Source: Chara braunii (lineage: Eukaryota > Streptophyta > Charophyceae > Charales > Characeae). From it: DNA of 39,338 nucleotides. This document shows, one piece after another, positions 31,340-39,338 of this stretch; the first letter of the stretch is position 1, and each line of letters starts with the position of its first letter. The translations under genes and the position numbers were made by a program. The stretch is taken from NCBI GenBank assembly GCA_003427395.1, contig BFEA01000326.1, positions 840,433-879,770 of the forward strand, read 5' to 3'. Below the pieces are notes generated by a model, which was not told where the DNA came from, did not search any database, and saw only the letters and a list, made by a program, of their open reading frames with translations.

Positions 31340-32546
31340 TCGCATTCTCGTCAAGTTCGGATCCCGACGAACTACAGGTTCCTGCCTTTCGCAAGATGTG
31401 GGGGCGGCGCGCCTGCTGGACTGTGGATCCGAACATGGCAGCCCTCACCTCTTATAGTCGGACCTTGTGAAGATCGCAGGGATCCGCACTTCGAAATGTT
31501 TGGGATGACCATGTCTACCACAAGCAATCTCGCCAAGTTCGGATCCTGACGAACTTCAGGTTGCCGCCTTCTGCAAACAATGTTTGCGGCGCGCCTGCTG
31601 GACCGTGGATCCGAACGTGGCTGTCGCCAGGTCGTGAAGTGTACATATGCGAAGTCCGCCAAGATCCGCACTTCGAAATGTTCGGGATCCCGGCGAACTT
31701 CACGTCGCCCCCTTTTGCAAGACATGTTTGCGGCGCGCCTGCTGGACCGTGGATCCGAACGTGGCTGTCACTAGGTCGTGGAGTGTAAATATGCGAAGTC
31801 CGCCGAGATCCGCACATCGAAATGTTTGGGTGGAGAGGTTCGTGGATAGCTCTGTCCGTCTACGTCAATCTCGTCAAGTTCAGATCCCGGCGAACTTCAG
31901 GTTCCTGCCTTTTGCTAGATGTGGGGGCAACGCACCTGCTGGACTGTGGATCCGAACATGGCGGCCGTCACCTCTTATAGTCGGACTTTGTGAAGCCCGC
32001 AGGGATCCGCGCTTCAAAATTTGTGACGACTGTGTCTACCACAAGCAATCTCGCCAAGTTCGGATCCCGGTGAACTTCAGGTCGCCGCCTTTTGCAAACA
32101 ATGTTTGCGGCGCGCCTGCTGGACCGTGGATCCGAACGTGGCTGTCGCCAGGTCGTGAAGTGTAGATATGCGAAGTCCGCCGAGATCCGCACTTCGAAAT
32201 ATTCCGAACGGAGAGGTGCGTAGACACCTGTGTCCCTCCCATGCAATCTCGCCAAGTTGGGATCCCAGCGAACTTCAGGTCCCTGCCTTTCGCAAGATGT
32301 GGGGGCGGCGCCCCTGCTGGACCGTGGATCCGAACATGGTTGTCGTCAGCTCTTACAGTCGGACTTTGTAGAGTTCGCGTGGGATCCGCGCTTGGCAATG
32401 TTTTGGATGACCATGTCTACCACAAGCAATTGGATCCCGACGAACTTCAGGTCGCCGCCTTCTGCAAACAATGTTTGTGGCGCGCCTGCTGGACCGTGGA
32501 TCCAAACGTGGTTGTCGCCAGGTCGTGAAGTGTACATATGCGAAGT
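31340..32546. repeat. Palindrome-bearing array of ~144-198 bp units, copy B
   Basis: TGGATCCGAAC or a variant (preceded by 'ctgctggaccg' or 'ctgctggactg') recurs at 31424, 31606, 31750, 31947, 32127, 32325 and 32507. The spacing is 182, 144, 197, 180, 198 and 182. Two unit types ('gatgtgggggc' and 'aacaatgtttg') mostly alternate. Each unit holds one palindrome in each orientation around GGATCC. The array stops abruptly at 'cgaagt' (32541-32546), where the acidic-linker sequence begins. Overlapping frames on both strands are repeat translations. Confidence 0.9.
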
Positions 32547-33159
32547 GAGGAAGGGAAGGAAGCCCGTGAAGCGGAGGAGGAAGGGGAAGAAGGGAAAGAA
32601 CGGGAAGAACGGGAAGAAGGGAAGGAAGGGGAGGAAGGGGACGTGGGTTTTGAAGACACAAGCGAGGCCAATACCGGATCTGGAGAATCGTCTGATGGGT
32701 TCGGACAACTGTACGGAGAGCATTGCGAGTATGATGTCTACGAGGGTGTGGAGACATAGGTGGTTGGCAGCCTTTCTGGGGGGCCTGAAGACTATGAGGT
32801 CCAACCGCTAACGTGTGCCATCGATTTGCAACACCGGTTCGACGAGGCTCCTGTTGCTGTGAGCCCGTCTAAAGCAAGTCGTCGTATAAGCATAGACGAA
32901 GTTGTCGACAGGATACTCGGCGACCAGCACGTGTCCGCTCATCCGTCCACAACGCCTGACGTCGACGACGCTGGCAACGTCACGCCACCGGACTCTCGGG
33001 TGTTGGCCACCTTTCTCGCCGGCGTAGGGGAAGGCGAGGTCATGGGACGACAACACGTCACGTCCCCTGAAAATTCAAGGGTCGGTAGTCACGCTATCGA
33101 CGTGCTCGCTTTGCCAGCGCCAACATTAACGATGAAGGAGCAGAGAGACCAACCGACCG
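32547..33159 (+). pseudogene. Acidic linker exon, copy B (truncated at its 5' end)
   Basis: Frame 32538-32759 gives a Glu/Gly/Lys-rich stretch ending with SSDGFGQLYGEH and a TAG at 32757. The same frame (32760 on) continues with the segment conserved in copy A (DLQHRFDEAPVAVS, IDEVVDRILGD, IDVLALPAPT) to a GTAAGC donor with GT at 33160. No start codon belonging to this gene is visible: upstream is the palindrome array, fused at 32546. Relative to copy A, the ParB-like, methyltransferase-like and Gly/Ser-rich parts are missing. The in-frame GIRTS peptides of copy A are also absent. Confidence 0.7.
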
Positions 33160-33629
33160 GTAAGCCGTGATGAACACCACACTGCCTGCACGACTGGGAT
33201 TACGAAAACGTGCGATCGGATTCCTTTGTGGTCCGGATGTCGGCATACTGCAGTCCGCCCCATACACACCACCACTGTCCACACTGTTTGTCGATACGGC
33301 CACCATTCCTTCTGTGTAGTGTGTTTTTATTAACACATTCGCGCAAAAAACTCCGCGGCTGAGAAACTGGTCAGGTAAATGCACTGACGGTTTTGCCTTC
33401 TCGGTAATAGCGTCGGTTTTAACCCGCCGGGATCCGAACTTCCTTTGCGGATGCGTAATGTGGTGAGTGTCTGTGGGCCTGGTGTGTTGGAAACTCCGCC
33501 GCACACACGGAGAACTTATGTCTGACTGTTGCGTCTGTACGAGTGTTAGGTTCTCACATTGTCACTTTCATCGGATTCATGTTGGGAGACATGTATTCAT
33601 TTTACGTTCTGTCTTTCTTCTGTGTACAG
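33160..33629 (+). other. Intron of the acidic-linker/C48 gene, copy B
   Basis: The donor is CCG|GTAAGC and the acceptor GTGTACAG|GGG. The intron splits a codon after its first base, as in copy A, and joins to GVGSSRTRR, the same peptide context as in A (VVGSSRTRR). It contains one GGATCC palindrome (about 33425) and no copy of A's 316-base duplication. Confidence 0.75.
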
Positions 33630-33760
33630 GGGTGGGGTCATCTCGAACAAGGAGGTCCTCGAGATATCCATAACACATATTGCAAAAAGTCCCCGGGTCG
33701 ACGAGAAAACAAAAGGGACTGTTGAAGGCATCAGGGGTTGATGTCGAGATCGGGAAAAGG
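33630..33760 (+). pseudogene. Broken middle exon, copy B
   Basis: The spliced frame reads GVGSSRTRRSSRYP and meets TAA at about 33672. The frame with LKASGVDVEIGK shows the expected continuation a few bases later, so at least one indel separates them. The rest of the middle exons seen in copy A (about 17470-17690) is missing, and the sequence passes directly into the protease exon. Confidence 0.6.
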
Positions 33761-34415
33761 GACCACACAATTTCGAATTGCAGCAAACGATCTCCTCACC
33801 CTCTTGCATATCGACGGCAGGGTGAATGATGAGGTCATCAATGTTTATATGGCGCTGTTGGGGTCGACTGCATGTGGGTCGTGTCACATCTCGTCAGGCC
33901 TTCAAGTCTTCAGTTTTAACTCGTTCTTCTTCAGTAAACTGCAACTTGAAGGACATGGTGGGGTGCAGAGGTGGGCTAAAAATATGGATTTGGTTCAATA
34001 CGATATTATCTTCGTTCCTGTCCACAAACACAATGATCATTGGGTCCTCCTTTCCGTCAACTTGAGAGATGACGTTCTCGAAATTTTTGATTCTTTTCCT
34101 CGAGTTGTATCTGATTCGAGATTTTACATTAGTGTTTTCGAGTTCATTGTAGAGTATTTGGAACGCCAAACATCACATACGCGGTTGGGTAGGAATTGGA
34201 AGTCGATACCGAGAAATGTTGTGGTGGATGGAGTTCCGAGACAAGTGGATGGAGCTAGTTGCGGGGTGTTCATATTGATGTTCGCGACGTTGTTACAACG
34301 TGGTGATCGATCGACCGCCTTTCGGGTTCTCTTCTCAAGATATTCCGCTTATTATACGAGAATTGGCATCATGTATCTTAGAACGTCGTTGTCTTTCGTA
34401 GATTTGCTTGGCTGA
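33738..34415 (+). CDS. Ulp1/SENP-like C48 cysteine protease domain, copy B
   Basis: An uninterrupted frame of 225 residues holds the whole C48 domain. His101 (NDHWVLLSVNL), Asp118 (LEIFDSFP), Gln169 and Cys175 (RQVDGASCGVF) are the expected catalytic and oxyanion residues. The family normally cleaves SUMO-type modifiers. The domain start, RIAANDLLTLLHIDGRVNDEV, is continuous here, which exposes the insertion in copy A. The nominal ATG at 33738 is probably internal; the chain was once joined to the acidic linker. The C-terminus (after about residue 190) departs from copy A, suggesting a late frameshift near 34320. The domain is intact enough that a truncated product could fold. Confidence 0.85.
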   Translation: MMSRSGKGTTQFRIAANDLLTLLHIDGRVNDEVINVYMALLGSTACGSCHISSGLQVFSFNSFFFSKLQLEGHGGVQRWAKNMDLVQYDIIFVPVHKHNDHWVLLSVNLRDDVLEIFDSFPRVVSDSRFYISVFEFIVEYLERQTSHTRLGRNWKSIPRNVVVDGVPRQVDGASCGVFILMFATLLQRGDRSTAFRVLFSRYSAYYTRIGIMYLRTSLSFVDLLG

Positions 34416-35550
34416 GGAACTTTTCTTGAAGGTATTCCATTTGTTGTTGATTATATTTCGTAAATCATGCCACTATTCGACTGTCGTTTTTACAGCGACA
34501 TTGCTTTCTGTTGTCGTTGCGAGTTTGAGTTTTCTTTGGCGGGCTCATGGCTTGTCAGGGGTCGTCAATAAACTTCTCTGTTACGTCCTGTTCGTGTCTC
34601 ATGATGCGGATCATGTCATACGTTCCGTTTCATGTTCCAAAACCTGTTCAACTCGAAGTGTATATATGATTGTCAGATCGGTCGGTGAATGCATGACAAA
34701 TCTCATCTACTGTGTGACAAATCTCAATACCGTGTGGATGAATGACAAATTGGTCAATGGATGCAGTAATAAATGTAAGGAGCAGTAACGTCATGTCTCT
34801 TGCGTGGGCACAAGATCACATGCCTTGAGACCACATGCATTGTATGCAACCGGCAACCTTGCGTGTGTCACCATACCTTCTTTGCATGACCATTTGAAGA
34901 GCGGAAGAATAAGCAAAATTTAAAGTTCTAGACTCGTGCATGGCACGTCAAAGTTGAGTGGTCATCATAGTACACCTTCCTCATTTCAACTGTAAACAAG
35001 TATGGATCTAAGTGCCCTAATGTCGGCCAAGACGATAGGTATGCTTGCACAACTTTGGGATAACCTAATGAAGAAACTTGGATGTGTTGTCCAACAACGG
35101 TTCAATCATGACACCTTGTTTAGCACACTCTATGAACTATAAGTTTGACAAGTATGGATCTCAACACACTTCTGGACACACTTACGGTTCATAGATGGGC
35201 GTGCCTGTCAATGCACTACGTTTTCTCACCAAATGAGAATGTCATCAAACATCCGAATGAGCTTCTCAGGCGAGACTACGGACCTGCCTGTGTAGCTCTG
35301 GGATAGCCGAAAGAATTATACTGTGCTATTCAATCTGAGTGTATTGCTCATTTTGTTTATAACGTCCAACAAGTATGGATTTCAACACACTTCCGCGTTT
35401 AGGGCGAGTGGATGGGCGCGCCTACGTGGAAACGCAGCAGCCAAATATGAATTCGTTATAAAGAGGACACAATACAATAAATGACATGTCTTTCATTACA
35501 TTTCTAAACTTCCCCAGCACACTTCCGCAAAGGGTTCACTGATGGGCGTG
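34416..35550. other. 3' flank of copy B
   Basis: No gene is supported. A hydrophobic frame (34408-34788) overlaps sequence that matches copy A's noncoding flank (about 18738-19040). Scattered single palindrome relatives (AAGT..GGATCT..CACACTTC) occur near 35150 and 35380. A third, partial copy of the boundary hairpin sequence ('gaattcgttataaagaggac') lies at about 35451. Confidence 0.6.
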
Positions 35551-35559
35551 CAAGTCGTC

Positions 35560-35790
35560 ATTCATTTATGAAGTTCAACAAGTATGGATCCCAACACCCT
35601 TCCGCAAAGGATTCCTTTTATGTTTTTGAAGTTCAACAAGTGAGGATCCCAACACGCTTCCGCACAGGGTTCCCGGGTGGCATGCCTAACATGTATGGGT
35701 CTCAACATGCTTTTGCATTTCGGATATCAGTTGTAAAGTTTCACAAGTACGGATTTCAGCACGCTTCTGCATGTGGCTAAGCAGCGGATG
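35560..35790. repeat. Tandem array of AT-shifted palindromes, copy B 3' end
   Basis: Three or four units with GAAGTTCAACAAGT, GGATCC and CNCTTC appear near 35569, 35629 and 35733, in the same arrangement as copy A's 19431-19840. Confidence 0.8.
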
Positions 35791-35828
35791 GGCGTGCCTG
35801 CGTTGCTTAGGTTGTAGCCAAAAAATAA

Positions 35829-35873
35829 ATTCGTTAGAAAGAGGACACAGTATAATGTCCTATTTTAACTAAT
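35829..35873. repeat. Conserved hairpin at the 3' boundary, copy B
   Basis: ATTCGTTA (35829-35836) faces TAACTAAT (35866-35873), and inner GGACA faces TGTCC. Copy A has GACAT/ATGTC at that place, so the inner stem is kept by changes on both sides. Similarity between the copies ends at 35881. Confidence 0.75.
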
Positions 35874-35901
35874 AACATGTTATATGAAATCTAAGGAGTT
35901 G

Positions 35902-36545
35902 GTCTGCGATGGGGCAACCCGTCTTGATCAGCCTTCTCTTCAAAGATGGAATGAAGAGGAGTTTGTCTGCGGCAGGGAAACTTGTCTTGATTACAGTTCT
36001 CCTTCAATCGTTGAAGGGTATATTTGCGGCAAAACAATCTGTCTTGATCATATATTTTTTTCAAAAATTAATTCATAGCATTTCATATGTGGCAGGGAAA
36101 CATGTCTTGATCAACGTTTTGTTCTCAACTTTAGATGAAAAAGAGTCTGTCTGCGGTAGGGAAATTTGTCTTGATCACAGTTCTCCTTCGATCTTTGAAC
36201 GATATATCTGCGGCAGAGCAATATGTTTTGATCAAATTTCTTTTCAAAGATGAATTGAGAGCAGTTCGTATGCGGAAGTGAAACTTGTCTTGATTAGCGT
36301 TCTGTTCTCAACTTTAAGTAGAGAGGAACTTCTCTGTGGCAGGAAAACCTTTCTTGATCGACATTTTCTTCCTAGAGAGAAAAAAGTTCGTCTGCGGCGG
36401 GGTAACCGTCTTGATCAATGTTCTCTTCTAAAATAAGGAGTTCGTCTACGGCAACGAAATTTGTCTTAATTAATGTTCCTCGTTGTCCTTTGAAAGAGTT
36501 TGCTTGTGACAAGGAAACCTGTTTTGATTAAGTGCGCTCTTCAAG
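35902..36545. repeat. ~60-bp tandem repeat, about eleven units
   Basis: Each unit carries TCTGCGGCAGGGAAAC or a variant, then TTGTCTTGATCA and a T/C-rich stretch with 'ttctc'. Starts lie near 35902, 35967, 36027, 36091, 36152, 36211, 36270, 36335, 36393, 36446 and 36505. The units are diverged, which suggests age. The frames at 35884-36078 and 35909-36253 are translations of the repeat. Confidence 0.9.
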
Positions 36546-37560
36546 GACTTATATGGAAAAAGGATTACGACATGAATTATTATTTGGTTAAGATGTGATA
36601 TTGAGTAATATAAAGATATTTTTGGTCCTTAAGACTTCGTCTGAACAACTCAAGGAAGTTTATACGTTCCAAAAACCGGTCAGGGGGTTAGTCTTATATA
36701 GAAAGACCCGTCAGGGTTAATCATGACGCAAACGACCCGCCAGAGGGGGTTAATCCTACCCATTTCGGATAAATGATAATTTCAACACAATGGATGTAGC
36801 TTGAAACTAATCGGAGGACTTCTCATACCACTCTAAGAAGATAAAAATTTCTTAAGTGGTTGTCAATGGAAGAAGACTTCGGCTTAGTTCTTAGCGGATT
36901 GTGGAATTGTTGTGTATTGTAATCATTTTATAAAACCCCGACTTCTATTTTGATGGTGAACGACAAGGACGTCGTTCAATGGGGTCCGGGAACGCTGTCG
37001 GGGCAAATACCCTGACAAGGGTATTTGCCGGGGATTTTAAAAGTCAGACGCTGTCCGACTCTTTCTTTGAATTGAAGGACTTTATGAGACTTACGTTTGT
37101 CAAAAGTTTATTCAGATCCAACCTATGACTAAGAGATTTAATTTTTTTAACCCTAGTCCGGATGTCGGCGGCGCCTGAGAGTACTGACAGTACTCGGTAA
37201 TGCTTCGTTTCTATCAAGGTTGTAGAGGCGTGCGGATGTGGGAATGCTACGGCTGCTCAGACGCACGATTCAGGGCCTAAGTAGGCTGAAAAGAGGTACT
37301 CGCCGGGAATAGAGCCCCGACGCAAGGGGAATAGGTAGAAGGGTTTTTTTTTGGCCGCCGCGGTTGACATCGAGTTAGGGGGTTGATAGGCCGATGCCGA
37401 GGTCACACGGCCAACCGACGGGGCAGGACCTGCCGGCAAGCCTATTAGGCTTCAGGCAGGCAGGATCTGAAAAGCCTGAAGCAAGCGAGGCAGTTGGACA
37501 ACAGGCAGGCAGTCAGGGCCTGCAAGGCCACCAGCAACGGGGGGGATAGTCATTGGGCAA
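36546..37560. other. AT-rich to mixed sequence, possible LTR-like or promoter remnants
   Basis: No gene. Three short 'gggttaatc' or 'gggttagtc' blocks after 'gtcag' or 'gccag' lie at about 36683-36757. A TATA-like 'tttataaaacccc' is at about 36928. A perfect 12-bp hairpin is listed separately. From about 37430 'aggcaggcag' and 'aagcctgaagc' words recur. An LTR is conceivable but unproven. Confidence 0.4.
37002..37029. terminator. Perfect 12-bp hairpin
   Basis: GGCAAATACCCT (37002-37013) pairs exactly with AGGGTATTTGCC (37018-37029) around the loop GACA, and flanking GG/GG extends the symmetry. It resembles a terminator-type stem by shape only. In a eukaryotic context it is just as likely part of a mobile element end. 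Confidence 0.35.
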
Positions 37561-37725
37561 GCTCTTTTTATAGAAAAGTTGCTCCTACCTCTATCGTGGT
37601 AGGAGCTACCTAGTAGGTACCACTACTTGACTCTCACCCCACTGATACGGGAATCGAATCTTAATCGTCGTACCACCGCGCTAGCTCCTTTTGGAGCTGG
37701 CCGCCAAGTTTTTGGGCTCGAACGA
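37560..37725 (-). mobile_element. SINE-like element with tRNA-type Pol III promoter boxes
   Basis: On the minus strand TAGCGCGGTGG (about 37674-37684) fits the A box TRGCNNARNGG with one mismatch. GATTCGATTCC (about 37650-37660) fits the B box GGTTCGANTCC with one mismatch, 24 bases later. A small AGCTCC..GGAGCT stem precedes the A box, and a second stem (GGTAGCTCCTACC region) follows the B box. The sequence cannot be folded into a full tRNA cloverleaf by eye, so a tRNA-derived SINE or a tRNA relic is preferred over a tRNA gene. Confidence 0.45.
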
Positions 37726-38189
37726 TCTCGACCAACAGAAAAATTGTGGCAAAATTGCATCATGGTTTTAACTAACACACAAGTTGGAACCAACGTACGA
37801 AGAGGGTGAAACGGTGCGGCCAATCGTTTAGACGGGCCGATTGCATGTTTCCAACCGTTTGCCAACATGAGGCCGATATGTTTTCAACATCTGATCAACA
37901 TTTGATCAACATAGTTCCAACATGTTTCCAACACGTCTGTCACTTTCATTTTTTTTCGAAAATCCCTCGCTAGGGACTTTACAAGTGCGTGGAAATGTCA
38001 TTTGAAATGTTGGTCGTTGGTGGAAGGGCGGCCTGCAGTAGTGAACCTGGGTGTTTTCCACAGCGTGAGGTGTTGTGGCGCGCAGGGCGAAAAAAATAAA
38101 TGTTCGACATCGACAGACAAAAAAAAATAAAAAATCGAGGTTTTGTTCTGAGGAAAATAAATAAATAAATAAAATTGTGCCACGGTTCG

Positions 38190-38990
38190 ACATGCGTTGG
38201 ACGCAGTGATGACGAGTTCTGTCAATCTGGTGACCTCCTTTCGGAACTGCGTTGTGTCCAAGGCCACGGTTCCTTTTCTCCAAGGTATTCACTTGCTTGG
38301 CCTAGGCCGAGGGTTTCGCAACTCCCTTTTCTTAGTTTTAATGTCCGAGGGCATTTATTTTTTTTTGGCACGATGGTAGACCCCCCGTAACTCGTTGATT
38401 GCCCCCGCCCCCCCCATCACTTCGTCCTCCCCCCTCCCAAAATGCGCTCTGCCACGAGGTTTGTTTTTGGTAGAGGTCCAGAGCCGCTACAGTGCCTCTC
38501 CATTTTCGCCTTCCGATTTTTTGCCTCATTTCGGCCTATTGTGCCTCCAGTGCTGTGCGGCTGAAGCCTGGTGTATCACAGGTATGTTTTTTCCAAGGCC
38601 GAAGCTTGGTTACCCTAAGGCGAGCCTCTATTTTTTTTTTTTCCGCAAGTCTCTTTTCTCGGTTTCACAGTACGAGGCCTTTTTTTTTTCTTTTTTTTTT
38701 GCACGAAGCTAGAACCCCTGTAACGCGTTTTTTGTAGAGGCCCGGTGCCACTACGGTGCCTCTCCCTCCCGGCCTTCCTTTTTTTTGCCACATTTTGACC
38801 TATTCTGCCACTAGTACCGTTGAAGTGTGGCTGGTATACCACAGGTTCCTTTTTTCCAAGGCCTGCATTTGGTTCGCTTAGGCCAAGACTCTCTTCCGTT
38901 GACGTTCATTTATGTTTTTCGTTGTCTTCATCTAGAGCCTCTGTGTTTTCACTCTCTCCTTTGTGCTTCCTCGAGTAAGTACGACGTTAT
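38190..38990. repeat. Pyrimidine-rich tandem units of ~260-310 bp
   Basis: The word CCAAGG followed by a 'gcttggttaccctaagg'-type block recurs at 38280, 38593 and 38857. Around it, 'gtagaggtccagagccgctac' (38471) matches 'gtagaggcccggtgccactac' (38734), and 'tttttgcctcatttcggcctatt' matches 262 bases later. T-runs of 9-12 interrupt the units. The short Phe/Ser-rich frames across it are not credible genes. Confidence 0.75.
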
Positions 38991-39016
38991 ACAAGGCTTG
39001 AATGTCTGCAGAAGCC

Positions 39017-39017
39017 C

Positions 39018-39060
<43 letters not shown>

Positions 39061-39145
39061 TCTTGTGGGAGACAACATCGCATGGAGTCAGAGAGCGAGA
39101 GAGCGAGAGTTGTTGCGGGGAGCTGCACTACTACTTGGCAAGGTA

Positions 39146-39184
<39 letters not shown>
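39017..39184. repeat. (GA)n and (CT)n pair
   Basis: A GA run (39017-39060) and a CT run (39149-39184) lie on the same strand about 90 bases apart and are mutually complementary, so they form an inverted microsatellite pair. After them come T-rich sequence and C-rich 'aacccccc' repeats to the window end (39265-39308). Confidence 0.9.
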
Positions 39185-39186
<2 letters not shown>

Positions 39187-39338
39187 TTTTTTTTTCCGTC
39201 TTATTCGGTAATTCTATAAATAAATAAAAACTGCAACCCAACATGGCAGGGTCTCCATTGCGGTGCCAGCAACCCCCTCCAACCCCCCCCAACCCCCCCA
39301 ACCCCCCCTCTTTTTTTTCTTTTTCTTCCTCTTTCTTT

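Larger units (their letters stand above)
26520..35881 (+). mobile_element. Composite element, copy B (short form, ~9.4 kb)
   Basis: Copy B is collinear with 2645-19897 but lacks sequence matching about 8700-15590 of copy A. It keeps the left GC-rich region, TG tract (29440-29650), GATC-rich tract (30050-31110), CATCGAAC array, palindrome array (31340-32546), acidic linker, phase-conserved intron, C48 protease, AT-shifted palindrome array and 3' hairpin. It also has pieces absent from A, such as the 29732-29929 fold-back and the tandem blocks at 27630-28200. The same orientation and about 24-kb spacing make the pair a direct repeat of the element or of a larger repeat domain. Confidence 0.7.

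Noticed and set aside
34408-34788. Hydrophobic 126-residue frame after the copy B protease
   Set aside because: The equivalent sequence in copy A does not keep the frame, so it is treated as 3' flank.
38395-38737. Phe/Ser-rich frames in the pyrimidine-rich tail
   Set aside because: Low-complexity translation of T-runs; no conservation between the tandem units.

Overview
The window looks like repeat-dominated nuclear DNA from a eukaryote, probably a streptophyte (charophyte) alga. A Chara-like genome is my best guess, from remembered resemblance of the element proteins, and it is not proven by anything here. Supporting signs are a GT-AG intron conserved in two gene copies, long microsatellites, satellites, degenerate retroelement gag sequence, Ulp1/SENP-like (C48) protease domains and a DUF7869-type gene. 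I see no ordinary host gene. Almost everything belongs to decayed mobile elements or tandem repeats. Most open frames are repeat translations or antisense shadows.

Layout. (1) 160-2455: about six copies of a 379-bp satellite. (2) 2645-19897: 'copy A' of a large composite element. It has a gene-poor, GC-rich left part with a 220-240 bp fold-back, TG-rich and GATC-rich tracts, and a palindrome-bearing array at 7720-8700. An unknown ORF follows (8829-9863), then a spaced array of palindromes (9985-11030). Next comes a long broken gene (11191-18672) whose parts read, in order, as a ParB-like domain, a linker, a DNA-methyltransferase-like domain, an acidic linker and a C48 protease. The last stretch is a 3' tail with a conserved hairpin. 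(3) 19932-21647: degenerate gag-like sequence with two gag domains and a mutated zinc knuckle, without a recognisable pol. (4) 21850-24200: AT-rich DNA with small inverted repeats. (5) 24434-26470, minus strand: a broken DUF7869-type gene, possibly a transposase. (6) 26520-35881: 'copy B' of the same element in the same orientation. It lacks about 6.9 kb, including the unknown ORF and the ParB-like and methyltransferase-like parts, but keeps the acidic linker, the intron, the protease and the 3' hairpin. (7) 35902-36545: about eleven copies of a ~60-bp repeat. (8) 36550-39338: AT-rich and then pyrimidine-rich DNA with a SINE-like element and ~260-310 bp tandem units.

One motif runs through all of this: a ~24-bp palindrome centred on GGATCC, with AAGT and ACTT at its outer flanks, seen more than forty times by eye in both orientations. 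It lies in the satellite, in both copies' arrays, in introns, upstream of the ParB-like ORF, and twice in frame inside the acidic coding segment. The most interesting proposal is that a eukaryotic mobile element encodes a ParB-like/methyltransferase-like/SUMO-protease-like protein and may be functionally tied to this palindrome family. The domain order is read from sequence. The link to the palindrome is inference. All long genes here carry stops or frameshifts, so these copies are probably inactive, although some breaks sit in homopolymers and could be assembly errors.
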